Under the pieces are notes generated by a model, which had not been told where the DNA came from, did no database searches, and worked only from the letters and a program-made list of their open reading frames with translations. The position numbers were made by a program, and so were the translations under genes. A stretch of DNA of 33,083 nt from contig CAZXKQ010000022.1 in NCBI GenBank assembly GCA_964641395.1, positions 1 through 33,083 on the forward strand, in the 5' to 3' direction. Origin of the DNA: CANQBR01 sp964641395 (lineage in GTDB: Bacteria > Bacillota > Negativicutes > Acidaminococcales > Acidaminococcaceae). Shown here piece by piece: positions 23,854 to 31,962 of this stretch (position 1 is the first letter of the stretch; every line of letters begins with the position of its first letter).

Positions 23854-24736
23854 TGACCCCCACCTCCTTGGCCAGCAGGGCCTGCAGATAGTTCAAGAAG
23901 CCCTCCCTGATGTCCGGCCGCTTCAGGGCCATCTCCACAGTGGCCTCCAAGAAGCCCTGCTTGTCCCCTACATCGAAGCGCCGTCCTTGGAAGTTGTAGG
24001 CGAAGATAGGCTTAGTGCGGCCTAGTTCCCGGAGGCCGTCAGTGAGCTGGATCTCGCCCCCCCTGCCGCGAGGGGTTTCCTCCAAGATGGGGAAGATGGC
24101 CGGGTCGATGACGTAGCGGCCCAGCACCGCCAGCCGGGAGGGAGCCTCCTGGGGCTGAGGCTTTTCCACCATGTCCAGCACCTTGAAGGCCCGGGGGTTG
24201 GCAGTGGGCTGGCTGGCTATGATGCCGTAGGAAGCCACCTTGTCGGCAGCCACCTCCTGCACCCCAAGGACGGTGGCCCCAGTCTGGTCGTAGTAGTCGA
24301 TCAACTGCTTCAGCACCGGTACGGGACTGTCCACCACGTCATCCCCCAGGAGGACGGCAAAGGGCTCGTCGCCGATGAAGTACTTGGCGCACAGCACCGC
24401 GTGGCCCAGGCCCTTAGGCTCCTTCTGCCGGATGTAGTGGATGCAGATGTCGGATATATCCCGCACCATCTGCAGCTCCGCCAGCTTCCCCGCCTCCTCT
24501 AAGTGCAGCTCTAGCTCTATATTGCGGTCGAAGTGATCCTCGATGCTCCGCTTATTGCGGCCGGTAATGATGAGGATCTCCTCTATGCCTGCGGCCAGGG
24601 CTTCCTCTATGATGTACTGGATAGTGGGCTTGTCCACTATGGGCAGCATCTCCTTAGGGGAGGCCTTGGTAGCAGGGAGGAACCTGGTGCCCAACCCTGC
24701 GGCCGGTATGACGGCCTTGCGCACTTTTTTAAACAT
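23846..24736 (-). CDS. galU: UTP--glucose-1-phosphate uridylyltransferase
   Basis: The 296-residue nucleotidyltransferase makes UDP-glucose from UTP and glucose-1-phosphate. The N-terminal nucleotide loop GLGTRFLPATKASPKEMLP is at about 15-33. Other GalU segments are PTIQYIIEEALAAGIEEILI and GLGHAVLCAK with the following FAVLLGDDVV metal-binding Asp pair. Length is standard. It is 24 bases downstream of the phosphohexomutase gene and overlaps galE, giving a direct glucose-6-P to UDP-galactose route. Confidence 0.96.
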   Translation of the reverse strand: MFKKVRKAVIPAAGLGTRFLPATKASPKEMLPIVDKPTIQYIIEEALAAGIEEILIITGRNKRSIEDHFDRNIELELHLEEAGKLAELQMVRDISDICIHYIRQKEPKGLGHAVLCAKYFIGDEPFAVLLGDDVVDSPVPVLKQLIDYYDQTGATVLGVQEVAADKVASYGIIASQPTANPRAFKVLDMVEKPQPQEAPSRLAVLGRYVIDPAIFPILEETPRGRGGEIQLTDGLRELGRTKPIFAYNFQGRRFDVGDKQGFLEATVEMALKRPDIREGFLNYLQALLAKEVGVNE

Positions 24737-24760
24737 CAGTCCATCTCTCCTTACTCCCTT

Positions 24761-26128
24761 TTATGCTTCACAACCCCCTATGAGTTGTAAAAGTTCCTCC
24801 GTCTTGGCGGCCAGCAGGGCCTTGTCCCCCCTGGTCTCCACATTCAGCCGCATTACCGGCTCCGTATTGCTGACCCGCACGTTAAAGCGCCAGCGCTGAT
24901 AGCTGACGGAGAGGCCGTCTAAGCGGTCTTGCTCCCCATCGGCGTAACGGGCGGCCAGCTTGGCCAGCACGGCGGCGCTGTCCTCCACCTGGCGGTTGAT
25001 TTCGCCGCTGCAGGGGTAGAGCTCCATCCGCTGCTCCACCAGCTGGCCCAGGCTCTTGCCGCTAGTGCTGAGCAGTTCGCTTACCAGGAGCCAGGGCAGC
25101 ATGCCGCTATCGCAGCAGGTAAAGTCCTTAAAGTAGTGGTGGGCGCTCATCTCCCCGCCGTAGAGCACTCCCTCATCCCGCATACACTGCTTCATAAAGG
25201 CGTGGCCGCTCTGGCAGCGCACCGGCACGCCGCCGTGGGCGGCGATGATGGCCTCCGTATTCCACACCAGCCGGGGATCGTACATGATCTTAGCCCCCGG
25301 CTGCTTCTGGAGGAAGGCCTCAGCCAGCAGGCCTACGATGTAGTACCCCTCAATAAAGGAGCCCTCCTGGTCGAAAAAGAAGCAACGGTCGAAGTCCCCG
25401 TCCCAGGCCAGGCCCAGATCGGCCTTGATGGCTCGGACCAGGTCGGCGGTAGCCCCCCGGTTGGCCGGCAGCAGGGGATTGGGCACGCCGCTGGGGAAGC
25501 TGCCGTCCGGCTCCCCGTTGATAGTGGTGATTTTAAAGGGCAGACGGGCCGCCAACTCTTCTACAATGGGGCCGGCCCCGCCGTTGCCAGGATTGGCCGC
25601 TATGGTCAAAGGGGCCAGCTTCTCTACGTCTACATAGCTTAAGAGGTGCTCTATATAGTTGGGGACGATGTCCACCTTCACCGCCTTGCCCCGGGCCTTC
25701 CCCGACACCAGCTGGTGGCTGAAGTTGTTGCCCAGCACCATGGCGCCGATCTCCTTCAGGCCGGTGGCGGCGGAGATGGGCCGGGCCCCCTTGCGCACCA
25801 GCTTCATCCCGTTGTAATCCTTAGGGTTGTGGCTGGCCGTCACCATGATGCCTCCGTCGGCATTCAGGTAGGTGGTGGCGAAATAAACCAGCTCCGTCCC
25901 GCACTGCCCTATGTCCAGCACATGGCTGCCCCCGTCCTGCAACCCTTCCGTCAGGGCTGCCACCAGGGCCGGCCCGCTGAGGCGGATGTCCCGCCCCACC
26001 ACCACCGTCTCTGCCGCCAGCATGGCGGAGAAGATGCGGCCTAGGCGGTAGGCCAGCTCTTCGTTTACTTCTTCAGGGTAGAGGCCCCGGACATCGTAGG
26101 CCTTGAAGGCCTTATTGGTAACTTCCAT
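24761..26128 (-). CDS. Phosphomannomutase/phosphoglucomutase
   Basis: The 455-residue enzyme belongs to the alpha-D-phosphohexomutase superfamily and interconverts 6- and 1-phosphates of glucose and/or mannose. The phosphoserine is Ser 99 in TASHNPKDYNGMK. The metal-binding loop DGDFDR is near residues 240-245, the sugar-specificity loop GEMSAHHYF near 324-332, and the phosphate-binding RVSNTEPVMRLN near 428-439. The GEMSAHH form is usual in dual-specificity PMM/PGM enzymes. With galU and galE downstream, the glucose reaction is the relevant one here. No own promoter was convincing in the 96 bases before it. Confidence 0.94.
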   Translation of the reverse strand: MEVTNKAFKAYDVRGLYPEEVNEELAYRLGRIFSAMLAAETVVVGRDIRLSGPALVAALTEGLQDGGSHVLDIGQCGTELVYFATTYLNADGGIMVTASHNPKDYNGMKLVRKGARPISAATGLKEIGAMVLGNNFSHQLVSGKARGKAVKVDIVPNYIEHLLSYVDVEKLAPLTIAANPGNGGAGPIVEELAARLPFKITTINGEPDGSFPSGVPNPLLPANRGATADLVRAIKADLGLAWDGDFDRCFFFDQEGSFIEGYYIVGLLAEAFLQKQPGAKIMYDPRLVWNTEAIIAAHGGVPVRCQSGHAFMKQCMRDEGVLYGGEMSAHHYFKDFTCCDSGMLPWLLVSELLSTSGKSLGQLVEQRMELYPCSGEINRQVEDSAAVLAKLAARYADGEQDRLDGLSVSYQRWRFNVRVSNTEPVMRLNVETRGDKALLAAKTEELLQLIGGCEA

Positions 26129-26159
26129 CTCTTATACCCTTTCTCTACCGTCCTCTAAG

Positions 26160-26177
26160 GCCTGGGCGAGCCCAGGC
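26160..26177 (-). other. Hairpin between ptuB and pgm
   Basis: GCCTGGG and CCCAGGC form a 7-bp stem with a 4-base loop in the 96-base gap. No T-run follows, so transcription from the defence genes may continue into pgm. Confidence 0.45.
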
Positions 26178-26224
26178 TCTGAACCCTATTCTACAAGGAG
26201 GGGGAAAAGTCCTGCCCCCGGCCC

Positions 26225-27001
26225 CTACAGCTTATAGGCCCGGCTGGCCAGCACCTCTTCCGCCGCCTCCCCTAGGTAAAAGCGCATCACGCTGAAGAAA
26301 GGCAGGATGTTGCCCTCCTCGTCCGGCTGCAGCCATTCCTCCGCCAACAGGCGGTAGACCTCCTCCGGCTCCAGGCCCTGGTCCACATAGCGGACTTCGG
26401 CGTCAAAGAGGGTGCGGATCACCTCCAGGCGCATCCGCATCAGGCGGGGAGAGTTGAGATTCAGCTCCTTGATGGTGTTCTCCGCCAACCGTTCCAACTC
26501 CGGGGGGCAGGTCTTCCTGTCCACCGCCATGGCCCCGTCGTAGAGGTTGTAGCTGAAGATGCGGGCCTGGGCCGGCAGCAGCAGGGGGTTGAGGATGCGG
26601 CCTGCCACCTCCTTATTGCCCTTCAAGACGTCGCAGCTCCTATCCCGCTGCTCAGGGCTGAAGCGCCACAGGGCATCCTCCACCTTAGGCTGGCTGCCTC
26701 CGTGGCACACCCCCAGCATGTTCTGCCAGTCCAGGTGGAAGTTGTGGCCCCCCGGCCGGCTGGCAGACTTAGGGTAGAAGTGTTCCACCCGGAAGTCATC
26801 CACCTGGCCGGGCCGCAGGGCCTCCTGGATGGCTATCTCGCAGTAGGCGCAGAGGCCGTGCTGGTCTTCCAAGATGGCCCTCTTCACCGCCTGGTAGTTG
26901 GCCCGGCTGTGGCGGAAGGCCTCCCAATTAGCGTCTGGGTAGCGCAGACGGTAGGAGCGGAGCCGCTCCGGCTCCTCCGCCCGCTTATCTATGTGCTTCA
27001 T
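26225..27001 (-). CDS. ptuB: Septu HNH endonuclease PtuB
   Basis: The 258-residue protein matches the HNH nuclease family known as TIGR02646, the nuclease partner in Septu and in retron-Ec78-type defence. It has a CAYC zinc pair (51-54), the HNH core VEHFYPKS with His 74, DWQNMLGVCHGG (91-102, Asn 94, Cys 99) and a second zinc element CDVLKG (Cys 123). In known Septu systems PtuB degrades nucleic acid after the ATPase senses infection. The start is ATG 27001, overlapping the ATPase TGA as ATGA, with AGGAG upstream. The frame is open further to 27265, but only as overlap with ptuA. Confidence 0.88.
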   Translation of the reverse strand: MKHIDKRAEEPERLRSYRLRYPDANWEAFRHSRANYQAVKRAILEDQHGLCAYCEIAIQEALRPGQVDDFRVEHFYPKSASRPGGHNFHLDWQNMLGVCHGGSQPKVEDALWRFSPEQRDRSCDVLKGNKEVAGRILNPLLLPAQARIFSYNLYDGAMAVDRKTCPPELERLAENTIKELNLNSPRLMRMRLEVIRTLFDAEVRYVDQGLEPEEVYRLLAEEWLQPDEEGNILPFFSVMRFYLGEAAEEVLASRAYKL

Positions 27002-28284
27002 CTGCCCCTTCTCCTGGCCCGCCGGAGGCGGATGTCCATATCGGCCCGCAGCAGGGCCGGCTCCCGTCCCTGGGCCCATTCGTTCAGCACCTGGCGCAGG
27101 GCCTGGGCCTCCTGGCTGTCCCACTCGTCCTGGGCCACTAAGTCCAGGTAGCGGTGGAGCTGCTGCACTATAGGCAGGTTGTTGGCCCGGGAGTCTACGT
27201 CCTGAATCTCCTTTAACAGCTGGTAGCTTTCCGCTCCCAAGGAGAAGCTGGGCCGCCGCACCCACACCCTGCCCCGGTCTTCCTTATCCCAGTCTAGGAT
27301 GCGGATGGAGGTTGCCGGCACTGTGCTCAGCACCTGGGGGGAGTGGGTGGTGATGATGAACTGCACCTGGGGGAAGATGGTGGTCAGAGCCCCTACGATG
27401 GTCTGCTGCCAGGCAGGGTAGAGGTGCATGTCCACCTCATCGATGAGCACCATGCCCGGGGTCAGCTCCGCCGCCTGCCGCCCCAGCTGGGGGTTGAGCC
27501 GCACCATACGGTAGGCTATGTCCGTAACCATGGAAATGATGGCCCGGGAGCCGTCGCTCAACGCGTCGGTGATAGGCAGCTCCCCGTAGGCGGGATGGCT
27601 CACTACGATCTTGTCTATGGCCTTGTTGTAGCGGGGGCTGCTCCAGCCGGTGTGGGCCAGGCAGGTGGCCAGGGCCTGGTCTATCACCGCTAGCAACACC
27701 TCGTCCCGGCATTCCTTCAGCCAGCCTAGGAAGGTGTTGTAGGAGCTGCTAGGCTCCAGGCACTCTGTATAACCCCGCAGCCTGCTAGTCACGGCGTGGT
27801 ATTTTTGCAGCAGGCTGCTGTCCTGCCAGATGCGCTGGGTGCCGTAGTAGCCCAAAACCGGCAGCACCAAGGCCTTATTGTCCTGCCAGTTCCCCAGGGC
27901 CTCTGCCACCGCCGCCCCCTTCTCCGCATCGGAGGCGCTGTAGCTCAGCTGTCCTCCTGGATCCAGGCGGCAGCTCCAGCTGAAGTCCTGCCCCGGAGCT
28001 ACCCGGCCCTCCACCCTGACCAGCACCGGATACTGGGCCTCCATGGCCTTGATGTGCCGTTCCTGGTCGTAGGAGAGGACGTTGCGGGCATCGCTAGGGG
28101 AGAGCTTGCTGGCCGCCAGGCCGAAGATGGCCAGATAGGGAGCCAGGGCCTTGGCCAGGGCGTCGAAGATGGCCGTCTTCCCCCGGCCGTTGTCCCCCAC
28201 CAGCACCGTCAGCTTCGGCTCAAAATCCATATCCAGCTCTTTATAACAGCGAAAGTTTTCTAAGTGCAGACTCTTTATGTACAT
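26998..28284 (-). CDS. ptuA: Septu AAA/SMC-like ATPase PtuA
   Basis: The 428-residue ATPase has an N-terminal SMC/RecF-type strand (IKSLHLENFRCYKELDMDF) and Walker A GDNGRGKT (30-37). Its other ATPase motifs are a signature-like ALSDGSRA (241-248), Walker B VLIDEVD (279-285) and the H-loop ITTHSPQ (311-317). It lacks the long coiled coil of SMC proteins, as expected for PtuA/OLD-like defence ATPases. Coupling to an HNH gene by an ATGA overlap defines a Septu pair. I chose ATG 28284, after AGGAG, where homology begins; the frame is open to 28362 inside the protease gene. It starts only 25 bases after the M48 gene. Confidence 0.88.
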   Translation of the reverse strand: MYIKSLHLENFRCYKELDMDFEPKLTVLVGDNGRGKTAIFDALAKALAPYLAIFGLAASKLSPSDARNVLSYDQERHIKAMEAQYPVLVRVEGRVAPGQDFSWSCRLDPGGQLSYSASDAEKGAAVAEALGNWQDNKALVLPVLGYYGTQRIWQDSSLLQKYHAVTSRLRGYTECLEPSSSYNTFLGWLKECRDEVLLAVIDQALATCLAHTGWSSPRYNKAIDKIVVSHPAYGELPITDALSDGSRAIISMVTDIAYRMVRLNPQLGRQAAELTPGMVLIDEVDMHLYPAWQQTIVGALTTIFPQVQFIITTHSPQVLSTVPATSIRILDWDKEDRGRVWVRRPSFSLGAESYQLLKEIQDVDSRANNLPIVQQLHRYLDLVAQDEWDSQEAQALRQVLNEWAQGREPALLRADMDIRLRRARRRGR

Positions 28285-28309
28285 GGTTACAGCACTCCTG
28301 GCCTCGGCC

Positions 28310-29401
28310 TCAGTCCTTCTTCTTTTTCTTGTTTTTGGCGGCCGCTGCGGCATCGGCGGCATTGGCTAGCCGGGCCCAGTCCCGCAACAGGGAGGTGCAG
28401 GCGGCGGCGTAGCTGCCGGCACTGGGGCTGAAGCCCTGGGCGTCCTGGCTGTAGACCCGCAACAGCTGGATGTCGTCGTAGTAGATGTCGGCGCTGGGGC
28501 CCCGGTCGTAGACTAGGAAGCGGTTGGCGTCGATAGGCCCCCGCTGCCGGGCCACCCACAGCCCCCCTGCCAGCATGTAGGCCCGGTAGGCGGCCTTGGT
28601 ATTGCCTATGCTGTGGCTGATGTTGAAGGTCCAGTCCCCCTCCTTGACGGTGGCACTGTCCTCCTGCACTACCACCGCCGGCAGGATCTTCAGCTTCTTC
28701 AGCAGCTTCCACTGCCGCTCCACCCTCTCCTCCGGTTCCGGATGGCTGGAGAAGAGGCCGTAGTTGCTGCCTCCCCCCTGCTTGGTCAGATCCTCCAGCT
28801 TGGAGGCGGTGATCAGCATGGCATAGGGGTTGTAGCCGGCCTTCATAGTGTTGTAGAAGCCCTCCTTGTCCGCCCCCCTCTCATCGGTGCGGCTGTAGCC
28901 GGCGAAGAGGGCCTGTTGGGCGATGGACAGCAGGCCCATCCCCTCCCCCTTGGTGGCCACCGCCAGCAGCACCGAGGTCAGCAGCTGCTTCTCGATGGCA
29001 TTGACAGTGTGCCTCTTGGCCACGTGGCCTATCTCGTGGCCCAGCACCCCTGCCAGCTCCGTATCCGTAGGCATATAGTCCAAGAGGCCCTTGAAGACGT
29101 AGATGAAGCCGCCAGGGCAGGCCAGGGCGTTGACCTGGTTGACATTGAGGATCTTAAAGCTGTAGTCTATGTCTGTGCGGCCGCAGACGGCGGCTAAGCT
29201 CTTGCCGATCCGCTGCACCCGCTCCGTCTGCTCCCAGTCCTGGTAGAGGCCGTACTGGGCCTCCAGCTTCTGGGCCGTAGCCCTGCCCATCTCGATTTCC
29301 TGCTCCTTGCTGATGAGGAAGGCGGCCTGGGCGGGAAGGGCGCAGGCCAGGGCCAGCACCAGGGCCAACCCCGCCAGGAAGAGGCTGAGGTATTTTTTCA
29401 C
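28310..29401 (-). CDS. Exported M48-family zinc metalloprotease
   Basis: The 363-residue protein has a signal peptide (MKKYLSLFLAGLALVLALAC, cleavage near AQAA at 24-27). An M48 peptidase domain follows with HEIGH at 122-126 and the third ligand Glu 174 in DERGAD. Relatives (BepA/LoiP-like) act in quality control of exported proteins outside the cytoplasmic membrane. About 110 residues after the domain (from 245) are not familiar. The protein ends in an Ala run and a KKKKKD tail. It lies 22 bases after the CaiB-family gene and 25 before ptuA, so the gene string is tightly packed. Confidence 0.9.
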   Translation of the reverse strand: MKKYLSLFLAGLALVLALACALPAQAAFLISKEQEIEMGRATAQKLEAQYGLYQDWEQTERVQRIGKSLAAVCGRTDIDYSFKILNVNQVNALACPGGFIYVFKGLLDYMPTDTELAGVLGHEIGHVAKRHTVNAIEKQLLTSVLLAVATKGEGMGLLSIAQQALFAGYSRTDERGADKEGFYNTMKAGYNPYAMLITASKLEDLTKQGGGSNYGLFSSHPEPEERVERQWKLLKKLKILPAVVVQEDSATVKEGDWTFNISHSIGNTKAAYRAYMLAGGLWVARQRGPIDANRFLVYDRGPSADIYYDDIQLLRVYSQDAQGFSPSAGSYAAACTSLLRDWARLANAADAAAAAKNKKKKKD

Positions 29402-29423
29402 CTTACTCCCTCCTTATTACTTC

Positions 29424-30569
29424 TTATCCTATGACTTCTGCACGGCGCAGCTCCAAGATGGCCGCCGTGTTATAGCCTAGCTGGCTTAAAATGTTGGCGC
29501 TGTGCTCCCCTAGGCGGGGGGCCCGCCTGCGGATGCTGCCTCCCTGGCCGTCAAACTTGATAGGCGGGCCCAGGTAGCGGAGCCGGCCTAGGTCGCTCTC
29601 CTGCTCCACCAGCATGGCCTCCTGCTCCGCCAGGGGACTGGCCAGGGCCTCCTCCAAGGTGCAGACCGGGGTGACGCAGAACTCCTCCTGGCCTAGCAGC
29701 TCCAACCACTGGGCCAGAGGCTTCTCCGCCACCTTGGCGGCGATGAGCCGGCTTATTTCCTCCGTGTGGGCGAAGTCCAGCTGCCGCCCCTCTAGCTCCG
29801 GCAGTTGCAAAAGCTTACAGAGGCGGAGCCAGAACTTAGGCTCGATGGTGCCCACCGTCAGGTAGCGGCCGTCCTGGCAGCGGTAGACGTCGTAGTAGTG
29901 GCCTGCCCGGCCGAAGCCCCTGCCTCCCTGCTCCTGGCAGCCCCAGAGGCTGGCCACGGTGGTGGCTTGGAGGCTCAGGGCGGTGGCGTAGAGGTTCACA
30001 TCGATGTGCCGGCCCTGGCCGCCCCGCTCCCGCTGGAACAGGTTCATGCAGATGGCGCTCAGCGCGTTCAAGGAACTGCCCAGGGCGCTTACCTGTACGT
30101 TGCTTACGCAGACGTCCCCCTCCGAGTCGCCGCTGTTGAGGCCGGCCAGGCCGGTGACGTTCAAGTCGTGGGCCGGCTTGTGGCAGCCCTGGCCGAAGCC
30201 GGTGAGGGAACAGTACACCAGCCGGGGGTTGAGCTGGTGAATGCGCTCAAAGTCCAGGCCGTAACGGGCCAGGTAGCCGGGCCGGAAGCCCTCCAGGAAG
30301 ACGTCGGCCCTGCCTAGCAGCTGGCGCAGTATCTCCGCTCCCTGAGGCTTCTTGATGTCCAAGGCCAGGCCCAGCTTGTTCCGGTTCAGCATCAGGTGCC
30401 AGTAGCTCATGCCCTGCTCCTTGGCAGGGAAGAAACGCCGGGGTCCGTCTCCGGCTAGATCCTCCACCTTGATGACCGTGGCCCCGTAGTCGGCCAGCAG
30501 CATGCCGCAGTACTGGCCCGGCAGCCATTTAGAAAAATCTATGACGGTGATCCCCTCTAAGATAGCCAT
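29424..30569 (-). CDS. CaiB/BaiF-family (class III CoA-transferase) protein
   Basis: The 381-residue protein has the class III CoA-transferase/racemase fold: N-terminal VIDFSKWLPGQYCGMLLADYGATVIKVE, DIKKPQGAEILRQLL and FLEGFRPGYLARYGL. His 134 (AHDLN) sits where alpha-methylacyl-CoA racemases keep their base. The Asp expected near 160 (QV-x-D in relatives) is missing: the sequence reads NVQVSALGS. Transfer or racemisation by the usual mechanism is doubtful, and the substrate is unknown. It is first in the string leading to the M48 protease and Septu genes. Only a weak promoter (TGGCAG, 17 bases, TAGAAT near 30615-30645) is visible upstream. Confidence 0.88.
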   Translation of the reverse strand: MAILEGITVIDFSKWLPGQYCGMLLADYGATVIKVEDLAGDGPRRFFPAKEQGMSYWHLMLNRNKLGLALDIKKPQGAEILRQLLGRADVFLEGFRPGYLARYGLDFERIHQLNPRLVYCSLTGFGQGCHKPAHDLNVTGLAGLNSGDSEGDVCVSNVQVSALGSSLNALSAICMNLFQRERGGQGRHIDVNLYATALSLQATTVASLWGCQEQGGRGFGRAGHYYDVYRCQDGRYLTVGTIEPKFWLRLCKLLQLPELEGRQLDFAHTEEISRLIAAKVAEKPLAQWLELLGQEEFCVTPVCTLEEALASPLAEQEAMLVEQESDLGRLRYLGPPIKFDGQGGSIRRRAPRLGEHSANILSQLGYNTAAILELRRAEVIG

Positions 30570-30660
30570 GCTCTACCCCGTTGCTCCTGAGAAAAAACTA
30601 CTCCGCTTAGGAGAATTCTACGCCAGCGGCTTTTTCCCTGCCAGCCCTCCGGCCCCGCCC

Positions 30661-30690
30661 TTGATTTTGCCCTGCCGCTGATGATATAAT
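30661..30690 (+). promoter_or_regulatory. Promoter of the thiW operon
   Basis: TTGATT (30661-30666), 18 bases, and a perfect TATAAT (30685-30690). It leaves a leader of only about 35 bases, too short for a TPP riboswitch. Confidence 0.75.
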
Positions 30691-30730
30691 TAGGGCATGT
30701 GGCTCAGCTTCGACCACAGGGAGGCTTAAA

Positions 30731-31219
30731 ATGGAACTGCGCAAACTCACCTCCGGGGCCCTCTTAGTGGCCCTAGGCACCCTCAGCGCCCACCTGGTTT
30801 ACATACCCGTAGGCGTCTCCAAGTGCTTTCCCGTGCAACATGCCATCAATGTAATGGCTGCCGTCTTACTAGGCCCTGACTACAGCGTCGCCGTGGCCTT
30901 CGCCATCTCCTGTCTGCGCAACGTCCTGGGCACCGGCTCCCTGCTGGCCTTTCCCGGCAGCATGTGCGGCGCCCTCTTAGCCGGCCTGGCCTATGCCCGC
31001 TGGCAGAACCTGACAGGGGCCCTGCTAGGCGAAATTTTGGGCACCGGCCTGCTAGGGGGCCTGCTGGCCTGGCTGGCGGCCTACTTCCTGCTAGGCAGCC
31101 AGGTAGCGGCCTGGACCTTCATCCCGCCCTTCCTGGTCAGCACCCTGGGAGGCAGCGCCATCGCCGGCCTCTTACTGAAGAGCGGCATCCTGCAGCACCG
31201 TTTGAAAGAGGGGAAGTAA
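30731..31219 (+). CDS. thiW: ThiW-type ECF transporter S component
   Basis: The 162-residue membrane protein resembles ThiW, the predicted substrate-binding subunit for a thiamin precursor (thiazole) of energy-coupling-factor importers. Marks are the N-terminal LTSGALLVALGTLSAHLVYIPVG, the FPVQHAINVMAAVLLGP loop (about 35-51) and LRNVLGTGSLLAFPGSMCGA (about 66-85). About five or six helices. It needs shared EcfA/EcfT subunits encoded elsewhere. Unlike most ThiW genes there is no TPP riboswitch. It is followed one base later by a small membrane protein and then an ArsR regulator, so control by metal is a possibility. Confidence 0.9.
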   Translation: MELRKLTSGALLVALGTLSAHLVYIPVGVSKCFPVQHAINVMAAVLLGPDYSVAVAFAISCLRNVLGTGSLLAFPGSMCGALLAGLAYARWQNLTGALLGEILGTGLLGGLLAWLAAYFLLGSQVAAWTFIPPFLVSTLGGSAIAGLLLKSGILQHRLKEGK

Positions 31220-31220
31220 G

Positions 31221-31514
31221 ATGAGCTTTCACCAGGGGGTGAACCTCCTGCTCTACGCCCTCAGCGGCTTCTGCTTCGGCATCTTCGCCGCCCGCTGGTG
31301 CGTCTACAGCGCCGCCAAGATCGTGGACAGGTGGCGGGCGGAGGGCGTAGGCGGCCTATTCGGCTGCCTGCCTTTTTTCCTGTTGTTGGCCGTAGGCTTC
31401 TTTTTCTTTCCCATGTGGTTCGTCACTAGGACGGAACTGGGCAGCTTCGTCTACTACCTGGTGCTGATCTTCTTCTTCAACCGAGGCTATCGCACTCTGC
31501 GGGGAGGCAGGTGA
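31221..31514 (+). CDS. Small unknown membrane protein
   Basis: The 97-residue product has three hydrophobic segments (about 7-30, 45-64 and 71-86) and a basic end (RGYRTLRGGR). I do not recognise the family. GAAAGAGGGGAAG lies before the ATG, which begins one base after the thiW stop, so expression is coupled. It might be an accessory to the ThiW importer; that rests on position only. Confidence 0.75.
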   Translation: MSFHQGVNLLLYALSGFCFGIFAARWCVYSAAKIVDRWRAEGVGGLFGCLPFFLLLAVGFFFFPMWFVTRTELGSFVYYLVLIFFFNRGYRTLRGGR

Positions 31515-31517
31515 CCC

Positions 31518-31868
31518 ATGGCTGCTAACATAGAAAGGCCCCAGCCCCATCGACACCAGGCGCCTCTGGGAGCCGGGGTGGAAGAGAAGTACGTCCAGCC
31601 CATGGCCGCCATCTTCAAGGTGATCAGCGACCCTACCCGCATCCGCATCCTAGCCCTGCTGGCCCAGCAGGAGCTGTGCGTCAACTGTATCGCCCAGGCC
31701 CTGGCCATGACCCATTCCGCCATCTCCCACCAGTTGCGGCTGCTGCGGGAGGCAGGCCTGGTGAAGTTTGCCAAGGAGGGCAAAGAGGTGATCTATTCCC
31801 TGGATGACGACCACGTCCTCACCCTCTTCGCCCAGGCCCTAGACCACGTGAAGCACAAAACTCCCTAA
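31518..31868 (+). CDS. ArsR/SmtB-family metal-sensing repressor (CzrA-like)
   Basis: The 116-residue protein has a winged helix (LCVNCIAQALAMTHSAISHQLRLLREAGLV, split over 53-82). The C-terminal helix has Asp 97, His 99, His 110 and His 113 with the spacing D-x-H-(10)-H-x-x-H. That is the Zn/Co-binding alpha-5 site of CzrA. The alpha-3 region reads ELCVNC, close to the ELCVCD motif of Cd/Pb sensors, so a second thiol site is possible. An N-terminal tail with PHRHQ could add ligands. It begins three bases after the small membrane gene with GGGGAGG, third in the thiW operon. No zinc exporter is nearby. Confidence 0.9.
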   Translation: MAANIERPQPHRHQAPLGAGVEEKYVQPMAAIFKVISDPTRIRILALLAQQELCVNCIAQALAMTHSAISHQLRLLREAGLVKFAKEGKEVIYSLDDDHVLTLFAQALDHVKHKTP

Positions 31869-31895
31869 ACCTTATCGCTAGTCAGAGAACAAAAG

Positions 31896-31946
31896 AACAC
31901 ACGGCTCCGTCCAGGCAACTTCCTGGGCCGACCGTGTGTTTTCTTA
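31896..31946. terminator. Bidirectional terminator between arsR and the binding-protein gene
   Basis: A 9-bp stem AACACACGG (31896-31904) with CCGTGTGTT (31932-31940) encloses a CCAGG/CCTGG stem. T-rich sequence follows on the plus strand and the complement of an A-run on the minus strand. Confidence 0.85.
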
Positions 31947-31962
31947 TGCTCTGGCTGCAGGC

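Noticed and set aside
27002..27265. N-terminal extension of the HNH protein
   Set aside because: The extra 88 codons are ptuA sequence in another frame, and the ATGA start with AGGAG explains ptuB.
26225..30570. Retron linked to the Septu pair
   Set aside because: No reverse transcriptase gene or msr/msd-like region is adjacent; the upstream genes encode an M48 protease and a CaiB-family protein.
30570..30730. TPP riboswitch before thiW
   Set aside because: A CTGAGA-like string is present, but the rest of the TPP element is missing and it lies upstream of the promoter.
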